Assembly: GCA_938046095.1 (NCBI GenBank)
Contig: CALIXS010000024.1
Span: 1-64,000, forward strand
DNA: 64,000 bases
Direction of reading: 5' to 3'
From: an uncultured Clostridia bacterium
Lineage (GTDB): Bacteria > Bacillota > Clostridia > Peptostreptococcales > Anaerovoracaceae
This document shows positions 1-8,512 of this stretch, piece by piece; the stretch's first letter is position 1, and the number at the start of each line of letters is the position of its first letter. Under the pieces are notes generated by a model. It saw only the letters and a program-made list of their open reading frames with translations. It had not been told where the DNA came from and did no database searches. Made by a program: the position numbers and the translations under genes.

Positions 1-275
1 CGGGCTCTGTGGGGCAATACCCGTGAGCAGGGGCGCGCAGGGGACCCTTTGCTCACGAAAAACGCCGTTTTTATCTAATGCGCTCACCGGAGCGGGCTCT
101 GTGGGGCAATACCCGTGAGCAGGGGCGCGCAGGGGACCCTTTGCTCATGAAAAACGCCGTTTTTATCTAAAGTGCCCACCGGAGCGGGCTCTGTGGGGCA
201 ATACCCGTGAGCAGGGGCACGCAGGGGACCCTCTGCTCATGAAAAACGCCGTTTTTATCTAATGAGCTCACCGGA
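1..275. repeat. 92-bp tandem repeat, three copies
   Basis: Three head-to-tail copies begin at 1, 93 and 185, so the period is exactly 92 bp; the array may continue left of the window. Each unit starts CGGGCTCTGTGGGGCAATAC and ends near CTCACCGGAG. Inside each unit GTGAGCA pairs with TGCTCAC (TGCTCAT in copies 2 and 3, a G-T wobble) around a G-rich centre, so each copy could fold into a stem-loop. A near-palindrome, AAAAACGCCGTTTTT, follows. Copies differ at only a few positions. No reading frame runs through the array. Function unknown. Confidence 0.9.
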
Positions 276-339
276 TATCGCATTTTCTGTTGCCGCTCTT
301 TTCCGAATTCGTGCCATCGTTAAAATGTCAGGGACTGCT

Positions 340-459
340 GTCATGACCAAAGAGTTTACATTATGATCAAAGGGGTTATGTAATCACAAAGGTTTTGCAT
401 CATGACCAAAGGTTTTGCGTCATGACCAAAATGGTTGTGTCATCCCAAAGAGTTTACTG
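340..459. repeat. Degenerate ~20-bp tandem repeats
   Basis: About six imperfect copies of a 19-21 bp unit with consensus close to TCATGACCAAAGGTTTTGCG. Copies begin near 341, 361, 381, 400, 420 and 440. The two most alike are at 400 and 420. The unit length is not a multiple of three and copies are gapped, so this is not a coding repeat. It lies just beyond the 3' end of the aminopeptidase gene. No known element recognised. Confidence 0.7.
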
Positions 460-460
460 T

Positions 461-542
461 CGGTTTCAAATTGCGGTCATATTCCGGGCGGAACGCGGTC
501 AAAGATTCCGCAGGCGATACGGTTTCAAATTGCGGTCATATT
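461..542. repeat. Direct repeat duplicating the aminopeptidase 3' end
   Basis: A 23-bp sequence beginning CGGTTTCAAATTGCGGTCAT occurs at 461-483 and again at 520-542. The second copy contains the stop codon (525-527) and the last codons of the minus-strand aminopeptidase. The first copy is therefore a short duplicate of the gene's end, placed between the gene and the 20-bp repeat array. Confidence 0.8.
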
Positions 543-1931
543 TCTGATGAAGGCTTTGTATGCTTTGTATGCTTCGTAGATGTCGGCTTTGCTCGCAACC
601 TCCCAGGGACTGTGCATGCAGAGTACGGCAACGCCGGAGTCGATTACGTTCATGCCGTAATTGGCGAGGATATAGGCGATCGTTCCGCCGCCGCCCTCAT
701 CGACTTTGCCGAGCTCTGCAGTCTGAAATCCGATCTTATTCGCATCCATGACGGCACGAAGCTTCCCAACATATTCGGCATTGGCATCATTGGAACCGGA
801 TTTGCCCCTCGCACCCGTATATTTGTTAAACGCGATACCGCGGCCGAGATATGCGGCATTTTTGCGCTCAAACGCGCTGTCGTAGACAGGGTCGAAGCCT
901 GCACTTACATCGGACGAAAGCATGCACGATGATCGCAGGGCGCGCCTCAGACCGAGATCCGAGAAACCGTCAGTCAGCGCAAGCAGCTCGGCGACGGTGT
1001 CTTCAAAAAACAGTGACTGAGCGCCGGTGGCACCGACACTTCCGATTTCCTCTTTGTCGGTAAGTATGCACAAAGCCGTGCGTTTTACGGACTTGGTATC
1101 CAAAACGGCTCTGAGGCTTGTGTACGCGCATACTCTGTCGTCATGCCCGTAGCCTATGACCATGCTGCGGTCGATTCCTAGATCCCTTGCTTTGCCGGCG
1201 GGCACGACCTCGAGCTCGGCGGAGAGAAAATCCTCTTCTTCTATGTCGTACTTCTCCTTTAGAATTCTAAGAACATTTGATTTTACAAGTTCCTTTTCTT
1301 TATCCGCATCGGATGACGGGTCTTTTCCGGGGCGACTTGCGAACAAAACGTCGAGCGCTTCGCCCTCCACGACGACGCTGCCTTTCTTTGACATCTGCTT
1401 TTCGGCAAGGTGGATCAGGAGATCGGTCACACAGAATACCGGATCGTTATCGTTGTCCCCGACGGCTATATCAACGACGGTGCCGTCTTTTTTTGCGACA
1501 ACGCCGTAAATGGCGAGGGGAATTGTGACCCACTGATACTTTTTGATGCCGCCGTAGTAGTGAGTGTCGAGATAAGCCAGCTCGGCATTCTCGTACAGCG
1601 GATTTTGCTTGATGTCAAGGCGCGGAGAATCGATGTGAGCACCGAGGATATTGGTACCGTTCGCGAGCGGTTCGGATCCGACAATGCCGAGGATTACAGT
1701 CTTACCCATGTGGCTGCGGTAAAACCTGTCGCCCTTCTTGAGTGTTCTCTGTTTTTTTACGCATTCATCAAGATCGACAAAGCCTGCATCGCGTGCGAGC
1801 CTTACAGCTTCAGCCGTGCACAGGCGCTCGGTTTTGGCGTATGAAATAAATGATTTGTAATCTTCCGACAGAGCATTAAGCTTTTTTTCTTCAGCTGCCG
1901 GATAGTCTTTCCATAAATTGTTTCTTTCCAT
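525..1931 (-). CDS. M18 family zinc aminopeptidase
   Basis: A 468-residue cytoplasmic metallopeptidase of family M18 (aminopeptidase I / aspartyl aminopeptidase type), which removes N-terminal residues from peptides. Visible motifs are those of the di-zinc site: GAHIDSPRLD with His99 and Asp101, DKEEIGS with Glu294-Glu295, and a C-terminal Met-His-Ser-Pro with His440. Length fits the family. An upstream in-frame ATG at 2012 exists, but the ATG at 1931 is preferred because it has a strong AGGAGG site and a well-formed promoter just upstream. Monocistronic and divergent from the nucleoside phosphorylase gene. Family assignment is secure; the preferred substrate cannot be read from sequence. Confidence 0.93.
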   Translation of the reverse strand: MERNNLWKDYPAAEEKKLNALSEDYKSFISYAKTERLCTAEAVRLARDAGFVDLDECVKKQRTLKKGDRFYRSHMGKTVILGIVGSEPLANGTNILGAHIDSPRLDIKQNPLYENAELAYLDTHYYGGIKKYQWVTIPLAIYGVVAKKDGTVVDIAVGDNDNDPVFCVTDLLIHLAEKQMSKKGSVVVEGEALDVLFASRPGKDPSSDADKEKELVKSNVLRILKEKYDIEEEDFLSAELEVVPAGKARDLGIDRSMVIGYGHDDRVCAYTSLRAVLDTKSVKRTALCILTDKEEIGSVGATGAQSLFFEDTVAELLALTDGFSDLGLRRALRSSCMLSSDVSAGFDPVYDSAFERKNAAYLGRGIAFNKYTGARGKSGSNDANAEYVGKLRAVMDANKIGFQTAELGKVDEGGGGTIAYILANYGMNVIDSGVAVLCMHSPWEVASKADIYEAYKAYKAFIRNMTAI

Positions 1932-1956
1932 GTTATCCTCCTGTAAACTATTTCTT

Positions 1957-1985
1957 ATTATATTTAATAATTCCTTACATTTCAA
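1957..1985 (-). promoter_or_regulatory. Sigma-A promoter of the aminopeptidase gene
   Basis: Read on the minus strand: TTGAAA (1985-1980), 17-bp spacer, TATAAT (1962-1957). It lies about 25 bp before the chosen start codon at 1931 and includes a clear AGGAGG in the leader. Confidence 0.75.
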
Positions 1986-2059
1986 CGCAGGACTACAAAA
2001 ATAAAGGTCCATGGGGTATAATTCAATATGGAGGGTGCGCCGGTGCGGCGCTCGAAATT

Positions 2060-2905
2060 ATGAACGAGATTTACGATAAGATCAGAAAATGCTGCGGGCA
2101 GATAAGGTCGAAGACGTCGTTCGAGCCCGAGATCGCCTTGATATTGGGTTCGGGGCTCGGCGGCTATGCGCGCAACATGAACATCGAATTGGAGATACCG
2201 TACAGCATGCTTGAGGGGTTTCCCATATCTACTGTGCCGGGACACGACGGACGATTCCTTTTCGGAACGGTCGGCGGCGTAAGTGTTATCGCGATGAAGG
2301 GCAGGGTGCATTATTACGAAGGCTACGACATCAGCGACGTTGTTTTGCCTGTAAGGGTAACGGGTCTGCTGGGAGCAAAGAAAGCAATATTGACAAACGC
2401 TGCGGGCGGTATAAATTTAGAGCTCAGACCGGGCGATCTGATGGCGGTAACAGATCATATAACATCGTTTGTACCGAGTCCTCTTATAGGAAAGAATATA
2501 GATGAACTCGGAACGCGTTTTCCGGACATGAGCGGCGTATACAGCAAAAAACTTACGGATATGATTCGGCGTGCCGCACGGGAAACAGGCATAGATATCA
2601 AAGAAGGCGTTTACCTTCAGACCACGGGGCCGCAGTTCGAGACGCCGGCGGAGATACGGATGTTCAGGACGCTCGGCGCGTCAGCCGTAGGAATGAGCAC
2701 GACAGTGGAGGCGACGGCCGCGAGGCACATGGGTATGGAGGTATGCGGCATTTCGTGCATAAGCAATATGGCGGCGGGGATCCTCGATCAGCCACTGACG
2801 CACGCCGAGGTACAGGAAACTGCAGACAGGGTCGCAGGTGATTTTGAAAGGCTTGTAACGAGACTCATTGAGCTCATGGGCAGGGACAGTATTGATGCTG
2901 AATAA
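2060..2905 (+). CDS. punA: Purine nucleoside phosphorylase, trimeric PNP/MTAP family
   Basis: A 281-residue enzyme that splits purine (deoxy)nucleosides with phosphate into base and (deoxy)ribose 1-phosphate in purine salvage. Family markers: GSGLGG at 30-35 (phosphate loop), PGHDGRF with His62, GRVHYYEGY with His84, TNAAGGIN at 112-119, a conserved Glu in the PQFETPAEIR stretch near 191-200, and CISNMAAG with Asn236, the purine-binding residue. The ATG at 2060 is the only good start, although the GGAGGG at 2030-2035 is unusually far from it. A TATAAT at 2017-2022 may be its -10. It overlaps the next gene by 11 bp, so the two are probably co-transcribed. Confidence 0.93.
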   Translation: MNEIYDKIRKCCGQIRSKTSFEPEIALILGSGLGGYARNMNIELEIPYSMLEGFPISTVPGHDGRFLFGTVGGVSVIAMKGRVHYYEGYDISDVVLPVRVTGLLGAKKAILTNAAGGINLELRPGDLMAVTDHITSFVPSPLIGKNIDELGTRFPDMSGVYSKKLTDMIRRAARETGIDIKEGVYLQTTGPQFETPAEIRMFRTLGASAVGMSTTVEATAARHMGMEVCGISCISNMAAGILDQPLTHAEVQETADRVAGDFERLVTRLIELMGRDSIDAE

Positions 2906-4748
2906 TATAACACCGAAAATACCGGAGCTGATTTCGGGCATAATTGATTTTATAACAGGACTCGGTGATCTGCCGACGCCCGGGTTGATTTATACTGCTG
3001 TTGCAAGGTGGGTGTTCGTGATCCTTTCACTGTTTATCGTCGGCAAGTGCATCGCATCGCTGATCAGAGCCAAAAGTCCGTCAGAGGTGTGGGCGTATTT
3101 TAACGTCAATGAACAGACCAGCGTTCCGATAACGCACTGGGAAAATGTCATCGGAAGATCAAAAAGCTCTGATCTGAAGCTCAACGATCCGAAGGTTTCA
3201 AGGAGTCACGGAACACTGTCGAGAGACGAGCGCGGAAGATGGCGCTACATGGATCTGGGATCGAGTAACGGATCGGTCGTAAACGGCGAGAGAATAGGCA
3301 GGGGCGAGAGCAGATATGTGGAGCCGGGTGACGTTATCGAAGCGGGTGACTGCAGATGCACGGTCTTTCCGATAAGCCTCGAGGAACGGAGAAACAATCT
3401 CGCCATGAGAAAAAGCGAAACGTTTCTTCATGCACACTGGACGGCTGTTATAGCCTTGACCGTGTTTCAGATAATGACACTTTTTCAGCTTAAAACAGCG
3501 CTTGGCGAGAGTTTTTCAGATCGGATACCGGTCGCGTTTATAGGGCTGTCCGTACTCATGTGGGTGTACTTTATCGTAATGAGAGCGATGCGCCGCAAGG
3601 GCTTTGAGGCGGAGATACTTGCGTTTTTCCTGACGACAATAGGGTTTGCGGTAACAGCGAGCAAATATCCGAATGCGGTGCTCAAACAGGCGGCAGCAGC
3701 GGGTATCGGCGTATTCCTGTTCGTTTTTATGTGTGCATTTTTGAGGAATCTCGACAGAACAAAAGCCGTACGCAGATTTCTCTGTATCGCTGCGGCGGCG
3801 CTTCTCATACTCAACCTGCTCATAGGGACGACTATCTTCGGGGCGACAAACTGGATACAGATCGGCGGTTTGTCGGTGCAGCCGTCGGAGATAGTAAAGC
3901 TTGTATTTATATGGGCGGGCGCGGCATCGCTCGATGAGCTGATGGAAAAGCGCAACACGATGATATTTACTATATTCTCCGGCTTTTGCTTCTGCTGTCT
4001 GGCGCTTATGGGAGATTTCGGCACGGCTTTGATATTCTTCGTCACTTTTCTCGTGATCTCATTCCTGAGGAGCGGCGATTTCACAAAGCTCATATTGGTG
4101 CTCGGCATCGCGTTTGTCGGCGGTGTGCTCGTAATCAAATTCAAATCGTACGTCGCGGATCGCTTTGCGGCATGGGGGCATGTATGGGAATTCGCTGACT
4201 CCTCGGGATACCAGCAGACGCGCACTATGTCAGCTGCGGCGAGCGGCGGCCTTGTCGGCTGCGGTGCGGGGAACGGCTGGCTCAAATCGGTCGCCGCGTC
4301 GGAAACGGATCTTGTCTTCGGATTTGTTGCAGAGGAATGGGGGCTTATCATAGCGATACTGACGGTCATCGCGATATTGGCCCTGTCGATATTTGCCGTG
4401 AGATCCATACTCACCGGGAGATCGACGTATTACACGATCGCCGCGTGCTCGGCGATGTCGCTCTTCCTGTTTCAGACGATGCTAAACGTATTCGGATCGA
4501 TAGACTTATTTCCTCTTACAGGTGTTACATTTCCGTTCGTATCCGCGGGGGGAACGAGTATGCTCGCTTCGTGGGGGATGCTTTCCTTCCTGAAAGCTGC
4601 CGATACGCGTCAGGGGGCGAGCATAGCGGTAGCGGATGAAAGCAAAGATGTCGGCGCTGACGCCGCCGGGCGAATTGATGGCGGCGAGACCGCTGAAATA
4701 AGGGATTTCAGTGATATTGACCTTATATCGGGGGAGGTGCGCACATGA
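2895..4748 (+). CDS. FHA domain fused to FtsW/RodA/SpoVE glycosyltransferase
   Basis: A 617-residue membrane protein of the SEDS family, which polymerises lipid II into glycan strands. One N-terminal membrane segment (about 30-55) leads to a cytoplasmic FHA domain at about 70-160 with the phosphothreonine-binding residues Gly87-Arg88, SRSH (102-105) and SSNG..N (123-130). The SEDS part follows (about 190-590), with many membrane helices and the signature PFVSAGGTS near its end. The start at 2895 gives an 11-bp overlap with the gene before; the next gene overlaps by ATGA. FHA suggests recruitment by a Ser/Thr-phosphorylated partner, as in actinobacterial FHA/RodA/PbpA operons. No kinase gene lies in the window. 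Whether it is the division or elongation synthase is undecided. Confidence 0.9.
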   Translation: MLNNITPKIPELISGIIDFITGLGDLPTPGLIYTAVARWVFVILSLFIVGKCIASLIRAKSPSEVWAYFNVNEQTSVPITHWENVIGRSKSSDLKLNDPKVSRSHGTLSRDERGRWRYMDLGSSNGSVVNGERIGRGESRYVEPGDVIEAGDCRCTVFPISLEERRNNLAMRKSETFLHAHWTAVIALTVFQIMTLFQLKTALGESFSDRIPVAFIGLSVLMWVYFIVMRAMRRKGFEAEILAFFLTTIGFAVTASKYPNAVLKQAAAAGIGVFLFVFMCAFLRNLDRTKAVRRFLCIAAAALLILNLLIGTTIFGATNWIQIGGLSVQPSEIVKLVFIWAGAASLDELMEKRNTMIFTIFSGFCFCCLALMGDFGTALIFFVTFLVISFLRSGDFTKLILVLGIAFVGGVLVIKFKSYVADRFAAWGHVWEFADSSGYQQTRTMSAAASGGLVGCGAGNGWLKSVAASETDLVFGFVAEEWGLIIAILTVIAILALSIFAVRSILTGRSTYYTIAACSAMSLFLFQTMLNVFGSIDLFPLTGVTFPFVSAGGTSMLASWGMLSFLKAADTRQGASIAVADESKDVGADAAGRIDGGETAEIRDFSDIDLISGEVRT

Positions 4749-6073
4749 AAAAGCTTGAAATAAGATCGATTATATGCCTGATGCTTGCCGCTTTGCTGGC
4801 GGCGGGTGTGATTCTCTTTGCTGTGAGATTTGTAAAGAATGGCGCAAAGTGGGCGACCTTCTACGGAAACGGGAGCATTTATACGAACGGCGTGCTCAAC
4901 AGCGGCACGGTCTATGACGTAAACGGTGTTCTGCTCGCATCCATGGGCGATGGGGAGATAACATATAACGGCGACAGTGAAATCAGAGCGGCAACCGTTC
5001 ATGCCGTCGGTGACGTCAGGAACAACATAACAACTTCCGCATTGTATGTAAACAAGGATAAGCTTATCGGGTACAATCTCGTAAACGGAACATATAAGCT
5101 GTCGGGGAAGGCTCAGGACATAAAGCTGACTCTCGATGCGAACGTGTGCAGGGCTGCGTACGAGGCTCTGCTAAAGTACGATGCCGGCTGTGTAGGTGTA
5201 TATAACTACAAAACAGGTGAAATAGTATGCATGGTAAGCACTCCGAGTTTTGATCCCGAATATCCGGATGAGGTTTCGGCGGATGACGGCACCGGCATAT
5301 ATATAAACCGCTTTCTGTCATCGAGATTTACTCCGGGGTCGATTTTCAAGACTGTAACGGCCGCAGCGGTGATAGAAACCACGGATGATTACGACAGCTT
5401 TGTTTACGAATGTACGGGAACGAGAGTCGTGCACGGCGAAGACCTGAACTGTGCATATGAGCACGGTACGGTAGACTTTAACGGTGCGCTTGCCGCATCT
5501 TGTAATGGCGCGTTTTCTGTCCTTACGGAAAATGTCGGAGCCGAAAATATGGAGAAGTATGTGAATAAGCTTGGCCTTATGACGTCGTACGATATAAGCG
5601 GCACACATAACGTGTCGGGATCGTTCGAATTTCCGACAGACGCGACACTCAATCTCGATTGGGCGGGCATCGGACAATACCACGATCTCGTCAATCCGTG
5701 TTCGATGATGGTATATATGGGTGCGATAGCAAACGGCGGAAGCGCCGCTGTTCCTAAGCTCATAAAGGACGGATCATCGGCGGAGATGACGGAAAGAATG
5801 ATCGAAGCTTCGACAGCCGAAAGGCTTCAGCAGATGATGAAGCAGGATGTGATCGAAAGCTACGGTGAATACAATTATCCGGGACTTGACATATACGCGA
5901 AAACGGGGACTGCCGAGGTAAGCGGACAGGATCCGAACGGCTGGTTCGTCGGCTTTATCAAAAATGATGAGCACCCTTATGCATTTGTGGTATGCCTCGA
6001 AAATGCAGGCGAAGCTCTGTATACGGCGGCACCGATAGCAAATGACGTTCTTCAGGCCGTCGTTTCGAGATGA
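4745..6073 (+). CDS. Class B penicillin-binding protein (transpeptidase)
   Basis: A 442-residue D,D-transpeptidase that cross-links peptidoglycan. A single N-terminal membrane anchor (about 8-28) precedes a short non-catalytic part. The penicillin-binding domain has all three motifs: SIFK (Ser199, Lys202), SCN (252-254) and KTG (386-388). It is shorter than typical PBP2/FtsI because the N-terminal dimerisation region is reduced, as in actinobacterial PbpA. The ATGA overlap with the FHA-FtsW/RodA gene implies translational coupling; the two very likely form the usual SEDS-bPBP pair. Confidence 0.93.
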   Translation: MKKLEIRSIICLMLAALLAAGVILFAVRFVKNGAKWATFYGNGSIYTNGVLNSGTVYDVNGVLLASMGDGEITYNGDSEIRAATVHAVGDVRNNITTSALYVNKDKLIGYNLVNGTYKLSGKAQDIKLTLDANVCRAAYEALLKYDAGCVGVYNYKTGEIVCMVSTPSFDPEYPDEVSADDGTGIYINRFLSSRFTPGSIFKTVTAAAVIETTDDYDSFVYECTGTRVVHGEDLNCAYEHGTVDFNGALAASCNGAFSVLTENVGAENMEKYVNKLGLMTSYDISGTHNVSGSFEFPTDATLNLDWAGIGQYHDLVNPCSMMVYMGAIANGGSAAVPKLIKDGSSAEMTERMIEASTAERLQQMMKQDVIESYGEYNYPGLDIYAKTGTAEVSGQDPNGWFVGFIKNDEHPYAFVVCLENAGEALYTAAPIANDVLQAVVSR

Positions 6074-6113
6074 TTGCGGGTCACAAGCGGACTCGACTCG
6101 CAAAGTGGCAGAA

Positions 6114-7100
6114 TCACGACAGTACGTATACTGTTGTGTATCTTACTCCCCATGATCTGCACTCACTTTCGCTTTCCATAAACAGATCGACTGAGTATCC
6201 TTTGATTGCGCCGCCCGTATCGTTTGCGTACGCGTAGCCGTAGCCGTCTATATAAAGCTGTGTTCCGAGCGGGATAATCGACGGGTCGACTGCGACCGTC
6301 CCGTATCGGCAAAGTCCTCCGTAAGCACCGCAAGCACCTTCGGGAGCCGTATATGCGAAGGCTTTGACTTGAAATTTGTCGGAGTACGATATGCCGGAAT
6401 CCGTTGTACCCGCCGTTGATGTTCCGATGCTCGTGATTTCGTTTATCATCTCCTGAGTTGTTTCAGAGCCGGTAAGGTCTTTTGAGACCTGTTTACCGTC
6501 GTGATATGTTATGCGGTAGGTGTTTCTTACTATCCGGTCCTGACCCTGCTGAACGACGCTCTCTTCTCCCTTCGGCGCGGAATCATCGTATTGTGTTTCC
6601 TTCTCGCAGGGCGTTACGGTCTCTTCGCTGAACTCATCGTAGCTGACGCGTGTGACGGTGACCGTTCCGCTGCAGTTTATTTCAGCATCGGACGACGGAG
6701 TCACGATGTCGTCGGTTCCTGTTGATATCCCGGCTTTTGACAAAGCTTTGCCGACCGTAGTCGCGGTCGTGCGGACAGTTACGGTTTTGCCGTCCGCGGT
6801 GATATCAAGGCTGAAAGCCTTTGTGATGCTGACGGTCGTCCCGTTTTTGATCGGCGTGTCATCCGGGGTATCTATCAGATCGGCGGAGCTGTCGTAGTCG
6901 ATGCCCTCTTTTTTGAGAAAGTCCCCTACACATTTTGCCGTGGTTTCATATACGGAAGTCGTAACACTGCCGGAGTCAGTCATGACGACGGTTACGGTCC
7001 GCGGCACATATCTGTAAAGCAGCGGTATTACGGCCGCCGAAGCTGCAAGTACGACCGTACAGATGATCATATACGGTTTAAGCTTGTGTTTGCGTGGCAT
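6114..7100 (-). CDS. yabE: YabE-like secreted protein: two DUF348, G5 and 3D domains
   Basis: A 328-residue exported, probably membrane-anchored, cell-wall protein. N-terminal hydrophobic helix at 10-29; two ubiquitin-like DUF348 repeats at about 35-85 and 95-140; a G5-like segment at about 150-225; a C-terminal 3D domain at about 245-328 with the three aspartates that name it (Asp272, Asp294, Asp305). The domain order is that of YabE and related Rpf/Sps-type proteins, thought to act as lytic transglycosylases on peptidoglycan. The ATG at 7100 has AGAGG upstream. Transcribed alone, convergent with the PBP gene and divergent from the sulfhydrylase gene. Confidence 0.88.
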   Translation of the reverse strand: MPRKHKLKPYMIICTVVLAASAAVIPLLYRYVPRTVTVVMTDSGSVTTSVYETTAKCVGDFLKKEGIDYDSSADLIDTPDDTPIKNGTTVSITKAFSLDITADGKTVTVRTTATTVGKALSKAGISTGTDDIVTPSSDAEINCSGTVTVTRVSYDEFSEETVTPCEKETQYDDSAPKGEESVVQQGQDRIVRNTYRITYHDGKQVSKDLTGSETTQEMINEITSIGTSTAGTTDSGISYSDKFQVKAFAYTAPEGACGAYGGLCRYGTVAVDPSIIPLGTQLYIDGYGYAYANDTGGAIKGYSVDLFMESESECRSWGVRYTTVYVLS

Positions 7101-7164
7101 AAAATTGACCTCTGATAATTCGCTTTTCGGATTTCTTAAGAAATGTTAAGAAATTCATTCATGC

Positions 7165-7193
7165 ATATTAGCACATCTCAAATAAAATGTCAA
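7165..7193 (-). promoter_or_regulatory. Sigma-A promoter of the YabE-like gene
   Basis: On the minus strand: consensus TTGACA (7193-7188), 17-bp spacer, TAATAT (7170-7165). The leader holds a 14-bp AT-rich palindrome, ATTTCTTAAGAAAT, at 7131-7144. The -35 box lies on the same bases as the -35 region of the divergent promoter. Confidence 0.8.
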
Positions 7194-7217
7194 AAAAAGT
7201 ATGTGTCATGTTATAAT
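7187..7217 (+). promoter_or_regulatory. Extended -10 promoter of the sulfhydrylase gene
   Basis: TATAAT at 7212-7217 with an upstream TG (TGTTATAAT, extended -10). The -35 candidate ATGTCA (7187-7192, 19-bp gap) is weak, which the extended -10 would offset. The leader is only about 25 bp, too short for an S-box or T-box riboswitch. Confidence 0.65.
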
Positions 7218-7249
7218 ATGCCTGTAGGCTTTCATGGAGGAAAATAAAA

Positions 7250-8512
7250 ATGAGAGATGAAACAAAATGTGTACGATCGGGGTATACGCCGAAGAATTCC
7301 GAACCCGGCGTCATGCCGATAGTGCAGAGCACGACGTACGTTTTCGACTCGACAAAGGATGTTGCGGCCGTATTTGACGATCCGACAAAGGCCTTGATAT
7401 ACTCGAGGTTCGCTAACCCGACCGTTATGGCTGTCGAGGAGAAGATATCCGATCTCGAGGGCGGAATAGGAGCGATGGCGACATCGTCCGGTCAGGCGGC
7501 CAATCTGCTCGCCGTGCTGAATATATGCAAGGCGGGCGACAGCATAGTGAGCTCCACGCAGATATACGGCGGTACTGTAAACCTATTTACGTTTACACTC
7601 AAGAAGCTTGGGATAGAGTGTATCTCCGTTCCGGCGGACGTATCGGAGGAAGAGCTCGATGCGGCGTTCAAGCCGAACACGAGACTCGTATTCGGCGAGA
7701 CGATAGCAAATCCCGCACTTACCGTATTTGATTTTGAAAAATTCGCTGAGGCGGCTCACCGGCATAACGTGCCTTTGATTGTCGACAACACGTTTGCTAC
7801 GCCGCTGCTTTGCAAGCCGTTCGAATGGGGTGCCGATATAGTCACTCATTCGACGACAAAATATATGGACGGACATGCCGTACAGGGCGGCGGCGTTATC
7901 GTTGACAGCGGCAGCTTTGACTGGAGCAGGGGTGATTTTCCCGAGCTCACCGAGCCGGATGAATCGTATCACGGAATTGTGTATACTAAGGCATACGGCA
8001 ATGCGGCATATATTATTAAAGCGAGAATGCAGCTCATGAGGGATTTTGGCTGCTATCCCGCCGCAAATTCGGCCTTTCTGCTCAATCTCGGTCTCGAAAC
8101 TCTGGCGGTACGCATGCAGAGGTACTGCGAAAACGCGCTCAAGGCGGCCGAGTTCCTTCGGGGCTCAGCAAAGGTTGAGAGCGTCACATATCCGGCACTT
8201 CCGGGCGATGCCAATTATGAGCTGTACCGCAAATACCTCAAGGGTGCGAGCGGGGTGATTTCTGTCGTCATCAAAGGCGGCAGAGAGTCTGCCGTGAGAT
8301 TCATGGACTCGCTTAAGCTTGCATCGAACGAGGTTCACGTAGCCGATATAAGGACGTGCGTGCTCCACCCGGCAAGCGAGACGCACAGGCAGCTTTCCGA
8401 TGAGCAGCTTTTCGCGGCGGGCATAAATGCCGGAATGGTCAGAATTTCGATCGGTCTTGAGAATATCGACGATATAATAGAAGACTTGAAACAGGGGCTT
8501 GACGCGGTATGA
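7250..8512 (+). CDS. metY: O-acetylhomoserine sulfhydrylase (Cys/Met PLP enzyme)
   Basis: A 420-residue PLP enzyme of the Cys/Met metabolism family. It probably makes homocysteine directly from O-acetylhomoserine and sulfide. Family features: YSRFANPTV at 51-59, SSGQAA at 79-84, VDNTF at 178-182 with the pyridine-contacting Asp179, and HSTTKYMDGH with the PLP lysine at 204. Length and C-terminus (Arg of IRTCVLHPAS) fit MetY. A methionine gamma-lyase or cystathionine gamma-synthase role is possible within this family. GGAGG lies 9 bp before the ATG. Confidence 0.85.
   Translation: MRDETKCVRSGYTPKNSEPGVMPIVQSTTYVFDSTKDVAAVFDDPTKALIYSRFANPTVMAVEEKISDLEGGIGAMATSSGQAANLLAVLNICKAGDSIVSSTQIYGGTVNLFTFTLKKLGIECISVPADVSEEELDAAFKPNTRLVFGETIANPALTVFDFEKFAEAAHRHNVPLIVDNTFATPLLCKPFEWGADIVTHSTTKYMDGHAVQGGGVIVDSGSFDWSRGDFPELTEPDESYHGIVYTKAYGNAAYIIKARMQLMRDFGCYPAANSAFLLNLGLETLAVRMQRYCENALKAAEFLRGSAKVESVTYPALPGDANYELYRKYLKGASGVISVVIKGGRESAVRFMDSLKLASNEVHVADIRTCVLHPASETHRQLSDEQLFAAGINAGMVRISIGLENIDDIIEDLKQGLDAV

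Noticed and set aside
1..275. CRISPR array
   Set aside because: The copies are nearly identical over the whole 92-bp period; there is no alternation of constant repeats and variable spacers, and no cas gene in the window.
3485..4414. Long minus-strand frame (309 codons) inside the FHA-FtsW/RodA gene
   Set aside because: Shadow of a strongly conserved membrane protein gene, with no promoter, ribosome site or recognisable domain.
7218..7249. S-box or T-box riboswitch for the metY gene
   Set aside because: The leader from the predicted promoter is only about 25 bases, too short for either element.
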